Below, in pieces: positions 16,473 through 24,520 of a stretch of 64,000 bases of DNA. Location: positions 1-64,000 of the forward strand of contig JAYRJQ010000004.1 of assembly GCA_041906185.1 (NCBI GenBank), written 5' to 3'. The notes under the pieces were generated by a model. That model worked only from the letters and a program-made list of their open reading frames with translations, did not search any database and had not been told where the DNA came from. Numbering within the stretch: position 1 is the first letter of the stretch; every line of letters starts with the position of its first letter. This stretch comes from Roseateles_B sp041906185. Lineage in GTDB: Bacteria > Pseudomonadota > Gammaproteobacteria > Burkholderiales > Burkholderiaceae_C. A program made the position numbers and the translations under genes.

Positions 16473-19400
16473 TCAGGAGGTGGGCAGGCGCGGGCGCAGC
16501 AGCCGCAGCGCCTCGTCGAAGGCATAGCGCTGCACGGCCGCGGCGCAGGGCTCGTACTGCTCGCCCAGCTGTTCGCGGAGCAGCTCGGCGTGGGCGTCGA
16601 ACTCGTCCACCGCCTCGGGGAAGCCGCCGTCGAGCAGGCCCGCCAGGCGCGGCCCGACGTCCCGCCAGCGGGTGTCCTCACCGCGCGCCGCCTCGGCGAG
16701 GTCCAGCGGCCGCAGCAGCTCGCAAAGGCGCGGCAGCAGCGTGGCCAGCGTCTCGTGCAGCGCGTCCACCGCGGGGCCGGCCTTCGCGGGCTCGTCGCGC
16801 AGGGTCGATTCGGCCGCCGCGGCATGCGCCTGCAGCAGCACGGCGCCGAGATTCGCGGCCACGCCCTTGAGCGTGTGCGCGCCGCGCTGCGCCCGTTCGA
16901 GCTCGCCCGCCTGCAGGGCCGAGCGGATGTCGTCGCCCGCCCCGGCCTGGCTGTGCGCGAAGCGGTGCAGCAGCCGCAGGTACAGCGAGGTCTTGCCCGA
17001 GGTACGCCGCCAGCCCTGCTCGACGTCCAGCCCCGGCACCAGGCGCAGCTGCTCCATCAGCTGCTCGGCCTCGGGCTCCGGCACGGCGTCGCGCTGCGCA
17101 TCGGGCGGCGAGGCCAGGCTGGGCAGCGGCACCTCGCCGACCTGTGCCCATCGCAGCACGTGCTCGTACAGCAGGGCCGGCTCGATGGGCTTGGGCAGGA
17201 AGTCGTTCATGCCGACGGCCATGCAGCGCTGCCGGTCCGCGGGCAGGACGTTGGCCGTCATGGCGACGATGGGCAGCTGCTCGAAGCCGGGCAGGGCGCG
17301 GATGGCCTGCGTGGCGGCGGGGCCGTCCATCACGGGCATGTGCAGGTCCATGAGCACCAGCGCATACGGCCGCGCCTGCACCGCCGCGACCGCCTGCGCG
17401 CCATCGCTGCAGACGTCCACGGTCAGGCCGGCGTCGCGCAGCAGCTCGCCGGCGATCTGCTGGTTGATGTCGTTGTCGTCCACCACCAGCACGCGGGCGC
17501 CGCGCAGCCGCTGCATGTCCGGCATGGACGGCGCCGCCGCGCTCGGCGGGGACGCGGTCCACTGCAGCGGCGCGGGCCGCCCCTGCAGCACCTGCATGAG
17601 GTGGTCCACCAGCACGGAGGCGTTGAGCGGCTTGACCATCACGGCGGCGAACTGCTCGGACAGCGCCTGCTGCAGCACCTCCTCGCGGCCGAAGCCCGTG
17701 ACCAGCATCAGCGGCGGCAGGTGCTGCAGCCCCAGTTGGCGCAGCCGGCGGCCGGTCTCGAAGCCGTCCATCTCGGGCATCTGCCAGTCGAGCAGGATGA
17801 GGTCGAAGGGCCGGCCTTCGGCCTCCGCCGCGGCCGCGGAGCGCAGGGCGGCCGCACCACCGGGCACGGCCACGACCTCGAAGCCGAGGCTGTCCAGCAC
17901 GTCGACCAGCACGGCGCGCGCGGAGTCGTTGTCGTCCGCCACCAGCACGCGCCGGCCGCGCAGCGCCACGGGCGGCGGCCGCTCCTCGGACGGCGTCGCG
18001 GCCTTGCGCAGCTGCACGGTGCACCAGAACGTGGAGCCCTGGCCCGGCACGCTCGAGACCCCCGAGTCGCCGCCCATCAGCCCCGCCAGGCGCCGCACGA
18101 TGGCGAGGCCCAGGCCCGTGCCGCCGTACTGCCGGCTGGTGGAGTTGTCGGCCTGGTGGAAGCTCTGGAACAGCTGGGCCTGCTCGGCCGGGCCGATGCC
18201 GATGCCGGTGTCCTGCACCTCGAAGCGCAGGCAGACGATGTCGTCCTGCTCCCAGCTCTTGCGCACCCGCAGCGCGATCTCGCCGCGGTGGGTGAACTTG
18301 ACGGCGTTGTTGCCGTAGTTGATGAGGATCTGGCCCAGCCGCAGCGGGTCCCCGACCAGGTGCTCCGGCACGTCGCGGCCCACGTCGAAGATCAGCTCCA
18401 GCCCCTTGGCCGCCGCCTTGCCCGCCACCAGCGTCGCGAAGTGGTCCAGCACGCTGCTCAGGTGGAACTCGATGAGCTCCAGGCTCATCTTGTTCGCCTC
18501 GATCCTCGAGAAGTCCAGGATGTCGTTGATGATGCCCAGCAGGTGGTTGGACGAGAGCTGGATCTTGTCGAGGTAGTCCCGCTGCTTCGCGTCCAGCGAG
18601 GTCTTGAGCGCCAGGTGCGTCATGCCGATGATGGCGTTCATCGGTGTGCGGATCTCGTGGCTCATGTTCGCGAGGAAGCTGCTCTTGGCCTGGCTCGCGT
18701 GGTCCGCCTGCTCCTTGGCCTGGCGCAGGGCCTCGGCGGCGTCGTGCTCCGCCGTCACATCCTCGATCATGGCAATGAGGTTGGCGGACTGGGCGTCGCC
18801 CTCGAAGCGCCGCGCCGAGATGCGGGCCCAGAAGCGCTGGCCGTCCCGGCGCAGGAACTGCTGCTCGCGCTGGTGCAGGCGGCCGGCGGCGATGTCGGTG
18901 TAGAGCTCCCAGCCCAGGCGCTCATAGCCGTCCTCGTCGGGGAACCAGACGCGCGTCGGCTGCCCCGGCAGCGTGCCGGGCTCCCAGCCGAAGATCTCCT
19001 CGAGGCGCTGGTTGCAGCGCACCACGCGGCGGTCCTTCAGCAGCACGATGCCGATGGTCGCGGTGTCGAAGATGGCCTGCAGTTCGCGCGAGGTGTTCTC
19101 GAGGCGGTGCCGCTCGATCTCCAGCGCGGCCGCGGTCTCGCTCAGCTTGGCGGTGCGCTGCGCGACCTGCGCCTCGAGCTGCTGATTGAGCTCGCGGATC
19201 TCCGCTTCGGCGCGGTGCCGCTCGGAGATGTCCCGCAGGATGACGGTGTAGAGGTGCTCCTGGCCCAGCTTCAGGTGCGAGATGGAGGCCTCGGCGGGGA
19301 ACTCGCGGCCGTCCAGCCGCAGCGCGTGGATGACGGCCTGCCCGCCCATCGTGCGGCTGGTGCTGCCGCTGGCGCCGAACTGGCGCACCCGGGCCGCATG

Positions 19401-20357
19401 CCCGGCCCGCGCGCGCACCGGGATGATGTCCTCGATGGGGCGGCCCACCAGCGTGCCGTCCTCCGCGCCGAACATGCGCGTCGCCGCGAGGTTCGCCCCG
19501 ATGATCCGCTGCTGCTCGTCGATGGTGATGACGGCGTCCATGGCCGCCTCGACGATGCCGCGCAGCCGCGCGCGGCTGGTGTCCAGGGCCTCGCGGCTGT
19601 CGCGGATCTGCGCCGCCATCGCGTTGAAGCTCCGCGCCAGCCGGGCGATCTCCTGCGGACCCTGCTCCGGCACCGGATGGTCGAGGCTGCCAGTGCGCGC
19701 GAGCTCGGCGCTGGCCTGCTCCAGCCGCTGCAGCGGCCGCGTGACCGCCCAGCGCAGCACGAAGCCCAGGCCCAGCATCAGCGCCAGGGCCACGGCCAGC
19801 TGGGGCAGCAGGTGGGCGGCGGCCTCGTGCTCCGCCTGGGCCAGGTCCCGCTCGAGGTCGAAGGTCAGCAGCACGATGCCGCGCCGCAGGTCCCGCAGCC
19901 GGCCCAGGTCGCGGTTGTAGGCGAAGGGCATCATCACGCTCATCGTGCGGCCGCTGGCGTCCAGATGGAGATCCGGCACGGTGTTCATCAGCACCCGCCG
20001 GAAGCGCTCGCGATCGAAGCCAGGCACCAGGCCGGCGGCCGGCGCGCCCTGCCAGGCCAGGCGATGCGCCAGCAGGATGCGGGCCTCGCCATCCATGATC
20101 AGCAGCTGGGACACCCGCGGGTCGGTGGTCGTGGCGCTGACGTCCGTCGCGACATGACCCGGGCGCTCGGCCAGGTCCTGCTGCGCGGCGCGGGCCATCT
20201 CCTCGGCCCGCCAGACGAGGTCCTGCCGGGCGCGGTCCCGGACCTGCTCGGCGCCCCGGCTGCGCTCGTCGACGAAGGCGAGCGCGAGGGCCAGCACCAG
20301 GACGCTCAGCACCGCGAGGGGCAGGGTGTTGCGAAGCTTGCCGCCGGCCTGGGTCAT
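16473..20357 (-). CDS. Hybrid sensor kinase: HAMP-PAS-PAS-HisKA-HATPase-REC-REC-Hpt
   Basis: 1294 aa membrane phosphorelay kinase. TM1 about 12-28, periplasmic sensor about 30-180, TM2 about 185-205, HAMP 205-255, PAS 265-385, PAS 425-540, HisKA with SHEIRTPMNAI (His about 566), HATPase_c with NNAVKFTH and TGIGI, first receiver about 805-930 (LILLDWQMPEMDG), second receiver about 955-1075 (LVLMDLHMPVMDG), Hpt about 1120-1215 (AHTLKGVAANLGA). All phospho-accepting residues are present, so a full BvgS-like relay can run to the HD-GYP regulator next door. The gene starts 6 nt after the solute-binding lipoprotein, which may deliver the signal to the periplasmic domain. Confidence 0.92.
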   Translation of the reverse strand: MTQAGGKLRNTLPLAVLSVLVLALALAFVDERSRGAEQVRDRARQDLVWRAEEMARAAQQDLAERPGHVATDVSATTTDPRVSQLLIMDGEARILLAHRLAWQGAPAAGLVPGFDRERFRRVLMNTVPDLHLDASGRTMSVMMPFAYNRDLGRLRDLRRGIVLLTFDLERDLAQAEHEAAAHLLPQLAVALALMLGLGFVLRWAVTRPLQRLEQASAELARTGSLDHPVPEQGPQEIARLARSFNAMAAQIRDSREALDTSRARLRGIVEAAMDAVITIDEQQRIIGANLAATRMFGAEDGTLVGRPIEDIIPVRARAGHAARVRQFGASGSTSRTMGGQAVIHALRLDGREFPAEASISHLKLGQEHLYTVILRDISERHRAEAEIRELNQQLEAQVAQRTAKLSETAAALEIERHRLENTSRELQAIFDTATIGIVLLKDRRVVRCNQRLEEIFGWEPGTLPGQPTRVWFPDEDGYERLGWELYTDIAAGRLHQREQQFLRRDGQRFWARISARRFEGDAQSANLIAMIEDVTAEHDAAEALRQAKEQADHASQAKSSFLANMSHEIRTPMNAIIGMTHLALKTSLDAKQRDYLDKIQLSSNHLLGIINDILDFSRIEANKMSLELIEFHLSSVLDHFATLVAGKAAAKGLELIFDVGRDVPEHLVGDPLRLGQILINYGNNAVKFTHRGEIALRVRKSWEQDDIVCLRFEVQDTGIGIGPAEQAQLFQSFHQADNSTSRQYGGTGLGLAIVRRLAGLMGGDSGVSSVPGQGSTFWCTVQLRKAATPSEERPPPVALRGRRVLVADDNDSARAVLVDVLDSLGFEVVAVPGGAAALRSAAAAEAEGRPFDLILLDWQMPEMDGFETGRRLRQLGLQHLPPLMLVTGFGREEVLQQALSEQFAAVMVKPLNASVLVDHLMQVLQGRPAPLQWTASPPSAAAPSMPDMQRLRGARVLVVDDNDINQQIAGELLRDAGLTVDVCSDGAQAVAAVQARPYALVLMDLHMPVMDGPAATQAIRALPGFEQLPIVAMTANVLPADRQRCMAVGMNDFLPKPIEPALLYEHVLRWAQVGEVPLPSLASPPDAQRDAVPEPEAEQLMEQLRLVPGLDVEQGWRRTSGKTSLYLRLLHRFAHSQAGAGDDIRSALQAGELERAQRGAHTLKGVAANLGAVLLQAHAAAAESTLRDEPAKAGPAVDALHETLATLLPRLCELLRPLDLAEAARGEDTRWRDVGPRLAGLLDGGFPEAVDEFDAHAELLREQLGEQYEPCAAAVQRYAFDEALRLLRPRLPTS

Positions 20358-20363
20358 TGCGCT

Positions 20364-21236
20364 TCAGTCCTGAGGCAGGAACTGGGGGGCCAGCCACTGG
20401 TTCATGGAGGGCGGCGTGGCCATGAGGCCCTGGTCCAGCAGCAGCCGCACGAGCTGGCGGGCGCTGCGCGAGAGGGCGCCGTCGGGGGCCAGCATCTCCA
20501 GGTTGCGGGCGACGTCAGGGAGGATCAGACCCTGGAACGCCGCGGCGACCTCCTCGGGGCGCAGCGACAGCCGCGGCGCCATGTGGCGTGCCGCGTCCTG
20601 CGGCTGCAGGCGCAGGTGCTGCAGGGCGGCGAAATGGCCGCGCAGCAGGGTTCGCAGCGCCTCCGGCTGTCCCTGAATGGCGTCCGCGCGCACGGCCAGC
20701 ACATCGACGATGCGCTCGGGGATCGAGCGGCTGTCGAACAGCCGGCGCGCGCCCTGCTTCTCGAGCAGGCTCACCCAGGGTTCGGCGGTCACCACGGCGT
20801 CGACCGCGCCGCTGCGGTACAGCTCCAGGCTGCGGTCCAGCGCCATGGGCACCTTGCGGATCTCGGGCATGGCCAGACCCGCGGCGCTCAGGGCGGCGCT
20901 GAGCATCAGCGCCCCGCTGGCGGAGTCCTCGGTGCCGATGCGCTGCCCGGCGAGTGCGCGCAGGTCGCCGAGGCCCGGGCGCGCCATCAAGGCGTCGGCG
21001 CCGGCCGAGCTGTCGAGCACGGCGACCACGCGCAGATCGAGGCCATTGCCGCGGGCCATCACGATGAGCTCGTAGCCGGGGAAGACGATGCAGCCCACGC
21101 GCAGGAGCGGCGGTGGTGGCTGGCAGCCCGCGAGCATCGAGGCGCCGGCCAGGGAGGCCAGCGCGGCCGTGCCGCGCCGCAGGCAATGGCGACGCGTGCA
21201 GGCGTTGTCGAAGGGACGCGGAAAGGCTCGGACCAT
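20364..21236 (-). CDS. Solute-binding lipoprotein, NMT1/SsuA-like, linked to a kinase
   Basis: 290 aa. Twin-Arg-like basic start and lipobox SMLAGC place it as an anchored periplasmic lipoprotein. The body is a type II periplasmic-binding fold of the SsuA/TauA/NMT1 kind: VGCIVFPGYELIVMARG, then VAVLDSSAGADALM, IGTEDSASGALMLSAAL, SGAVDAVVTAEPWVSLLE. These usually feed ABC importers for sulfonates, pyrimidine precursors and the like, yet no permease or ATPase gene is near. It is the first gene of an operon with the hybrid kinase (6-nt gap) and HD-GYP regulator, so ligand sensing is more likely than transport. ATG 21236 is chosen because it gives a proper signal sequence. Confidence 0.82.
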   Translation of the reverse strand: MVRAFPRPFDNACTRRHCLRRGTAALASLAGASMLAGCQPPPPLLRVGCIVFPGYELIVMARGNGLDLRVVAVLDSSAGADALMARPGLGDLRALAGQRIGTEDSASGALMLSAALSAAGLAMPEIRKVPMALDRSLELYRSGAVDAVVTAEPWVSLLEKQGARRLFDSRSIPERIVDVLAVRADAIQGQPEALRTLLRGHFAALQHLRLQPQDAARHMAPRLSLRPEEVAAAFQGLILPDVARNLEMLAPDGALSRSARQLVRLLLDQGLMATPPSMNQWLAPQFLPQD

Positions 21237-21614
21237 GTGCCGTCGGGGGCATGAAGAAAGCCCGCTGAGGACTCTAGCATCTGGCCTGGTGATGCGCAGC
21301 TTCGCGGGGGCCAGTTCTTGCCAGGGGTCACGGCCGGCGCGTGCAGGCCGCTCGACTGTGGCGTCGATGACGCACAAGGCTGCCTTGTCCCGTGGCGAAG
21401 TGAGACGCCCCGGGCCCGACGGCCCCGGTGCGGCGCGATGGCCCGGCGGACGCCGCATCCCTGCGCCGGCGCCCGTTCCTGGGAGAAACCCGCGCTTAGG
21501 GGCATCGCCCTATGTCATCAAGCGCATGTAAGCTCGCCGCAAGTCTTGCCGATCCCGATCTGCAGGCCGCGCGGGCACCGGCCGGCCGGCCCGCCTTCCC
21601 ACAGGAGAAGTTCG
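21237..21614. other. Intergenic region between the solute-binding lipoprotein gene and pntAA
   Basis: 378 nt between divergent genes. On the minus side an extended -10-like TGCTAGAGT lies about 30 nt before the lipoprotein start, without a good -35. On the plus side a 5-bp inverted repeat (TAGGG/CCCTA, 21496-21511) and a TAAGCT -10-like box (around 21528) precede pntAA. No RNA gene or conserved leader was recognised. Confidence 0.4.
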
Positions 21615-22730
21615 ATGCTGATTGCAGTGCCGCAGGAGACCGCGGCGGGAGAGTCCCGTGTCGCGGCCACGCCGGAGACCGTGAAGAAGCTGGTGGCCCA
21701 GGGCCATCGCGTGCAGGTGCAGCAGGGCGCCGGCCTGCGGGCCAGCGTGACGGACGAGGCCTATGCCGCGGCGGGGGCCGAGCTGGTCACGCGCGAGCAG
21801 GCCTATGCCGCCGAGATGCTGCTCAAGGTACGCGCCCCGGGCCCCGAGGAGCTGGCGCTCGTCCGGCCGGGCACCGTGCTGGTGGGCATGCTGAACCCCT
21901 TCGACCGCGAGGGCCTGCAGCGCCTGGCCGAGGCCCGCGTCACCGCCTTCGCCCTCGAGGCCGCGCCGCGGACCACGCGCGCCCAGAGCATGGACGTGCT
22001 CTCCAGCCAGGCCAATGTGGCGGGCTACAAGGCCGTGATGATCGCGGCGGACCGCTACCAGCGCTTCTTCCCCATGCTCATGACCGCGGCCGGCACGGTC
22101 AAGGCCGCGCGCGTCGTGGTGCTGGGCGTCGGCGTGGCCGGCCTGCAGGCCATCGCCACGGCCAAGCGCCTGGGCGCGGTGATCGAGGCCTCCGACGTGC
22201 GGCCCTCGGTGAAGGAGCAGGTCGAGTCGCTCGGGGCCAAGTTCATCGACGTCCCCTACGAGACGGCCGAGGAGAAGGAGGCGGCCGAGGGCGTGGGCGG
22301 CTACGCGCGGCCGATGCCGCCGAGCTGGCTGGAACGCCAGAAGCTCGAGGTCGCCAAGCGCGTGGCGCAGGCGGACGTCGTCATCACCACGGCGCTGATC
22401 CCCGGCCGCGCCGCGCCCGTGCTGGTCACCGAGGAGATGGTGAAGTCCATGAAGGCCGGCTCGGTGATCGTGGACCTGGCGGCGCCGGCCGGCGGCAACT
22501 GCCCGCTGACGGAGCCCGGGCAGACCGTCGTGAAGCACGGCGTGACGCTGGTGGGCGAGACCAACCTGCCGTCCCTCGTGGCCGCCGATGCCTCGGCGCT
22601 CTACGCCCGCAATGTGCTGGACTTCCTCAAGCTGGTCTGCACCAAGGAGGCCACCTTCCAGATCCCGGCGGATGACGACATCGTCGCCGCCTGCCTCGTC
22701 GCGCGCGACGGGCAGGTCACCCGGGCCTGA
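21615..22730 (+). CDS. pntAA: NAD(P) transhydrogenase subunit alpha part 1 (NAD-binding dI)
   Basis: 371 aa, the soluble dI subunit of proton-translocating transhydrogenase, which passes hydride between NADH and NADP using the membrane proton gradient. Visible signatures: N-terminal AVPQETAAGESRVAATPETV, the KVRAP loop, the RAQSMDVLSSQANVAGYKAV segment and the Rossmann turn VVLGVGVAGLQAIATAKRLGA with SDVR. AGGAG at 21603 fixes ATG 21615. It begins a three-gene operon with pntAB (27-nt gap) and pntB, the split arrangement seen in many proteobacteria. Confidence 0.95.
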   Translation: MLIAVPQETAAGESRVAATPETVKKLVAQGHRVQVQQGAGLRASVTDEAYAAAGAELVTREQAYAAEMLLKVRAPGPEELALVRPGTVLVGMLNPFDREGLQRLAEARVTAFALEAAPRTTRAQSMDVLSSQANVAGYKAVMIAADRYQRFFPMLMTAAGTVKAARVVVLGVGVAGLQAIATAKRLGAVIEASDVRPSVKEQVESLGAKFIDVPYETAEEKEAAEGVGGYARPMPPSWLERQKLEVAKRVAQADVVITTALIPGRAAPVLVTEEMVKSMKAGSVIVDLAAPAGGNCPLTEPGQTVVKHGVTLVGETNLPSLVAADASALYARNVLDFLKLVCTKEATFQIPADDDIVAACLVARDGQVTRA

Positions 22731-22757
22731 GTCCGCATCGATCGAGAGGAACCCGCC

Positions 22758-23081
22758 ATGGAAGCCATCGACCACACCATCATCAACCTCATCATCTTCG
22801 TGCTGGCCATCTACGTGGGCTACCACGTGGTCTGGACCGTCACGCCGGCCCTGCACACGCCGCTGATGGCCGTCACCAACGCCATCTCGGCCATCGTCAT
22901 CGTCGGGGCCATGCTGGCCGCCGCGCTCACGCAGACGGACATGGGCAAGGTGCTCGGCACGCTGGCCGTCGCGCTGGCCGCGGTGAATGTCTTCGGCGGC
23001 TTCCTCGTCACGCGGCGGATGCTGGAGATGTTCAAGAAGAAGGAGCGCAAGGCGCCGGCAGCCAAGGAGGGCCAGGCATGA
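22758..23081 (+). CDS. pntAB: NAD(P) transhydrogenase subunit alpha part 2 (membrane)
   Basis: 107 aa, the small membrane part of the alpha subunit, with three or four helices (IINLIIFVLAIYVGYHVVW; AISAIVIVGAMLAAAL; VLGTLAVALAAVNVFGGF) and a basic tail after FLVTRRMLEMFKKKERK. That FLVTRRML end is highly characteristic of PntAB. GAGAGGA precedes ATG 22758, and its stop overlaps the pntB start (ATGA), so the two membrane subunits are coupled in translation. Confidence 0.95.
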   Translation: MEAIDHTIINLIIFVLAIYVGYHVVWTVTPALHTPLMAVTNAISAIVIVGAMLAAALTQTDMGKVLGTLAVALAAVNVFGGFLVTRRMLEMFKKKERKAPAAKEGQA

Positions 23082-24502
23082 GCATGAACCTCGTCACGCT
23101 GCTGTATCTGCTGGCCAGCGTCTGCTTCATCCAGGCCCTGAAGGGGCTGTCGCACCCGACCACCTCCATCCGCGGCAACGTCTTCGGCATGGTCGGCATG
23201 GCCATCGCCGCGGGCACCACGGCGGCGCTGATCGTCAAGCTGGCCCATGGCGACGCCTTCGGGCTCAGCTATGTGCTGCTGGGTCTGCTCGTCGGCGGCG
23301 GCACGGGCGCCTTCATGGCGCAGAAGGTCGAGATGACCAAGATGCCCGAGCTGGTGGCCTTCATGCACAGCATGATCGGCCTGGCCGCCGTCTGCATCGC
23401 CGCGGCCGCGGTGCTGGAGCCGGCCGCCTTCAGCATAGCCGACGCAGCCGGGCGCATTCCCGGAGGCAACCGCATCGAGCTGGGCCTCGGGGCCTTCATC
23501 GGCGCCATCACCTTCAGCGGCTCGGTGATCGCCTTCGGCAAGCTCAGCGGCAAGTACAAGTTCCGCCTCTTCCAGGGCGCGCCGGTGACCTTCCCCGGTC
23601 AGCACTGGCTGAACCTGGCGCTGGGCCTCGCCTCGCTGTTCTTCATCTTCGGCTTCTGGCACTCGCAGAGCTGGCTGGACTTCGGCCTCGTGCTGGCCCT
23701 GGGCTTTGTCCTGGGCGTGCTGCTCATCATCCCCATCGGCGGTGCGGACATGCCCGTCGTGGTGTCCATGCTCAACAGCTACTCCGGCTGGGCGGCGGCG
23801 GGCATCGGCTTTTCGCTCAACAACAGCATGCTGATCATCGCCGGCTCGCTGGTGGGCAGCTCGGGCGCGATCCTGAGCTACATCATGTGCAAGGCGATGA
23901 ACCGCTCGTTCTTCAACGTGATCCTGGGCGGATTCGGCGGGGACGCCGCGGCGGCCGCGGCCGGTGGCGCCGTGCAGCGCGCGGTCAAGAGCGGCAGCGC
24001 GGACGACGCCGCCTTCATCATGGGCAATGCCGAGAGCGTGATCATCGTGCCCGGCTACGGCCTGGCGGTGGCGCGCGCCCAGCATGCGGTGAAGGAGCTG
24101 GCCGCGAAGCTCACCGAGAAGGGCGTGAGCGTCAAGTACGCCATCCATCCCGTCGCCGGCCGCATGCCCGGCCACATGAACGTGCTGCTGGCCGAGGCCG
24201 AGGTCCCCTACGACCAGGTCTTCGAGATGGAGGACATCAATGCCGAGTTCGGGCAGGCCGACGTCGCCATCATCCTGGGCGCCAACGACGTGGTGAACCC
24301 GGCCGCCCACCAGAAGGGCAGCCCCATCTACGGCATGCCCATCCTGGAGGCCTACAAGGCCAAGACGGTGATCGTCAACAAGCGTTCCATGGCCGCGGGC
24401 TACGCGGGGCTGGACAATGAGCTCTTCTACATGGACAAGACGCTCATGGTGTTCGGCGATGCGAAGAAGGTCGTCGAGGACATGGTGAAGGCGATCGAAT
24501 AG
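23078..24502 (+). CDS. pntB: NAD(P) transhydrogenase subunit beta
   Basis: 474 aa, normal for PntB: about nine membrane helices in the first 270 residues, then the NADP-binding dIII domain from about 300. dIII motifs are intact: VIIVPGYGLAVARAQHAV (fingerprint loop), YAIHPVAGRMPGHMNVLLAEA, and GANDVVNPAA. The membrane part includes IPIGGADMPVVVSMLNSYSG, which carries residues of the proton path. Completes the transhydrogenase operon; supplies NADPH for biosynthesis and redox defence at the inner membrane. Confidence 0.96.
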   Translation: MSMNLVTLLYLLASVCFIQALKGLSHPTTSIRGNVFGMVGMAIAAGTTAALIVKLAHGDAFGLSYVLLGLLVGGGTGAFMAQKVEMTKMPELVAFMHSMIGLAAVCIAAAAVLEPAAFSIADAAGRIPGGNRIELGLGAFIGAITFSGSVIAFGKLSGKYKFRLFQGAPVTFPGQHWLNLALGLASLFFIFGFWHSQSWLDFGLVLALGFVLGVLLIIPIGGADMPVVVSMLNSYSGWAAAGIGFSLNNSMLIIAGSLVGSSGAILSYIMCKAMNRSFFNVILGGFGGDAAAAAAGGAVQRAVKSGSADDAAFIMGNAESVIIVPGYGLAVARAQHAVKELAAKLTEKGVSVKYAIHPVAGRMPGHMNVLLAEAEVPYDQVFEMEDINAEFGQADVAIILGANDVVNPAAHQKGSPIYGMPILEAYKAKTVIVNKRSMAAGYAGLDNELFYMDKTLMVFGDAKKVVEDMVKAIE

Positions 24503-24520
24503 CGACGATGGAACCGATTC

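Noticed and set aside
16458..21254. An unbroken plus-strand reading frame of about 1,600 codons opposite the hybrid kinase and binding-protein genes
   Set aside because: It is the antisense shadow of real genes in GC-rich DNA: composition is Arg/Gly/His/Gln-rich without domains, while the opposite strand carries complete kinase motifs. The same holds for the long antisense frames at 10271-14800, 27683-31687 and 40646-43774.
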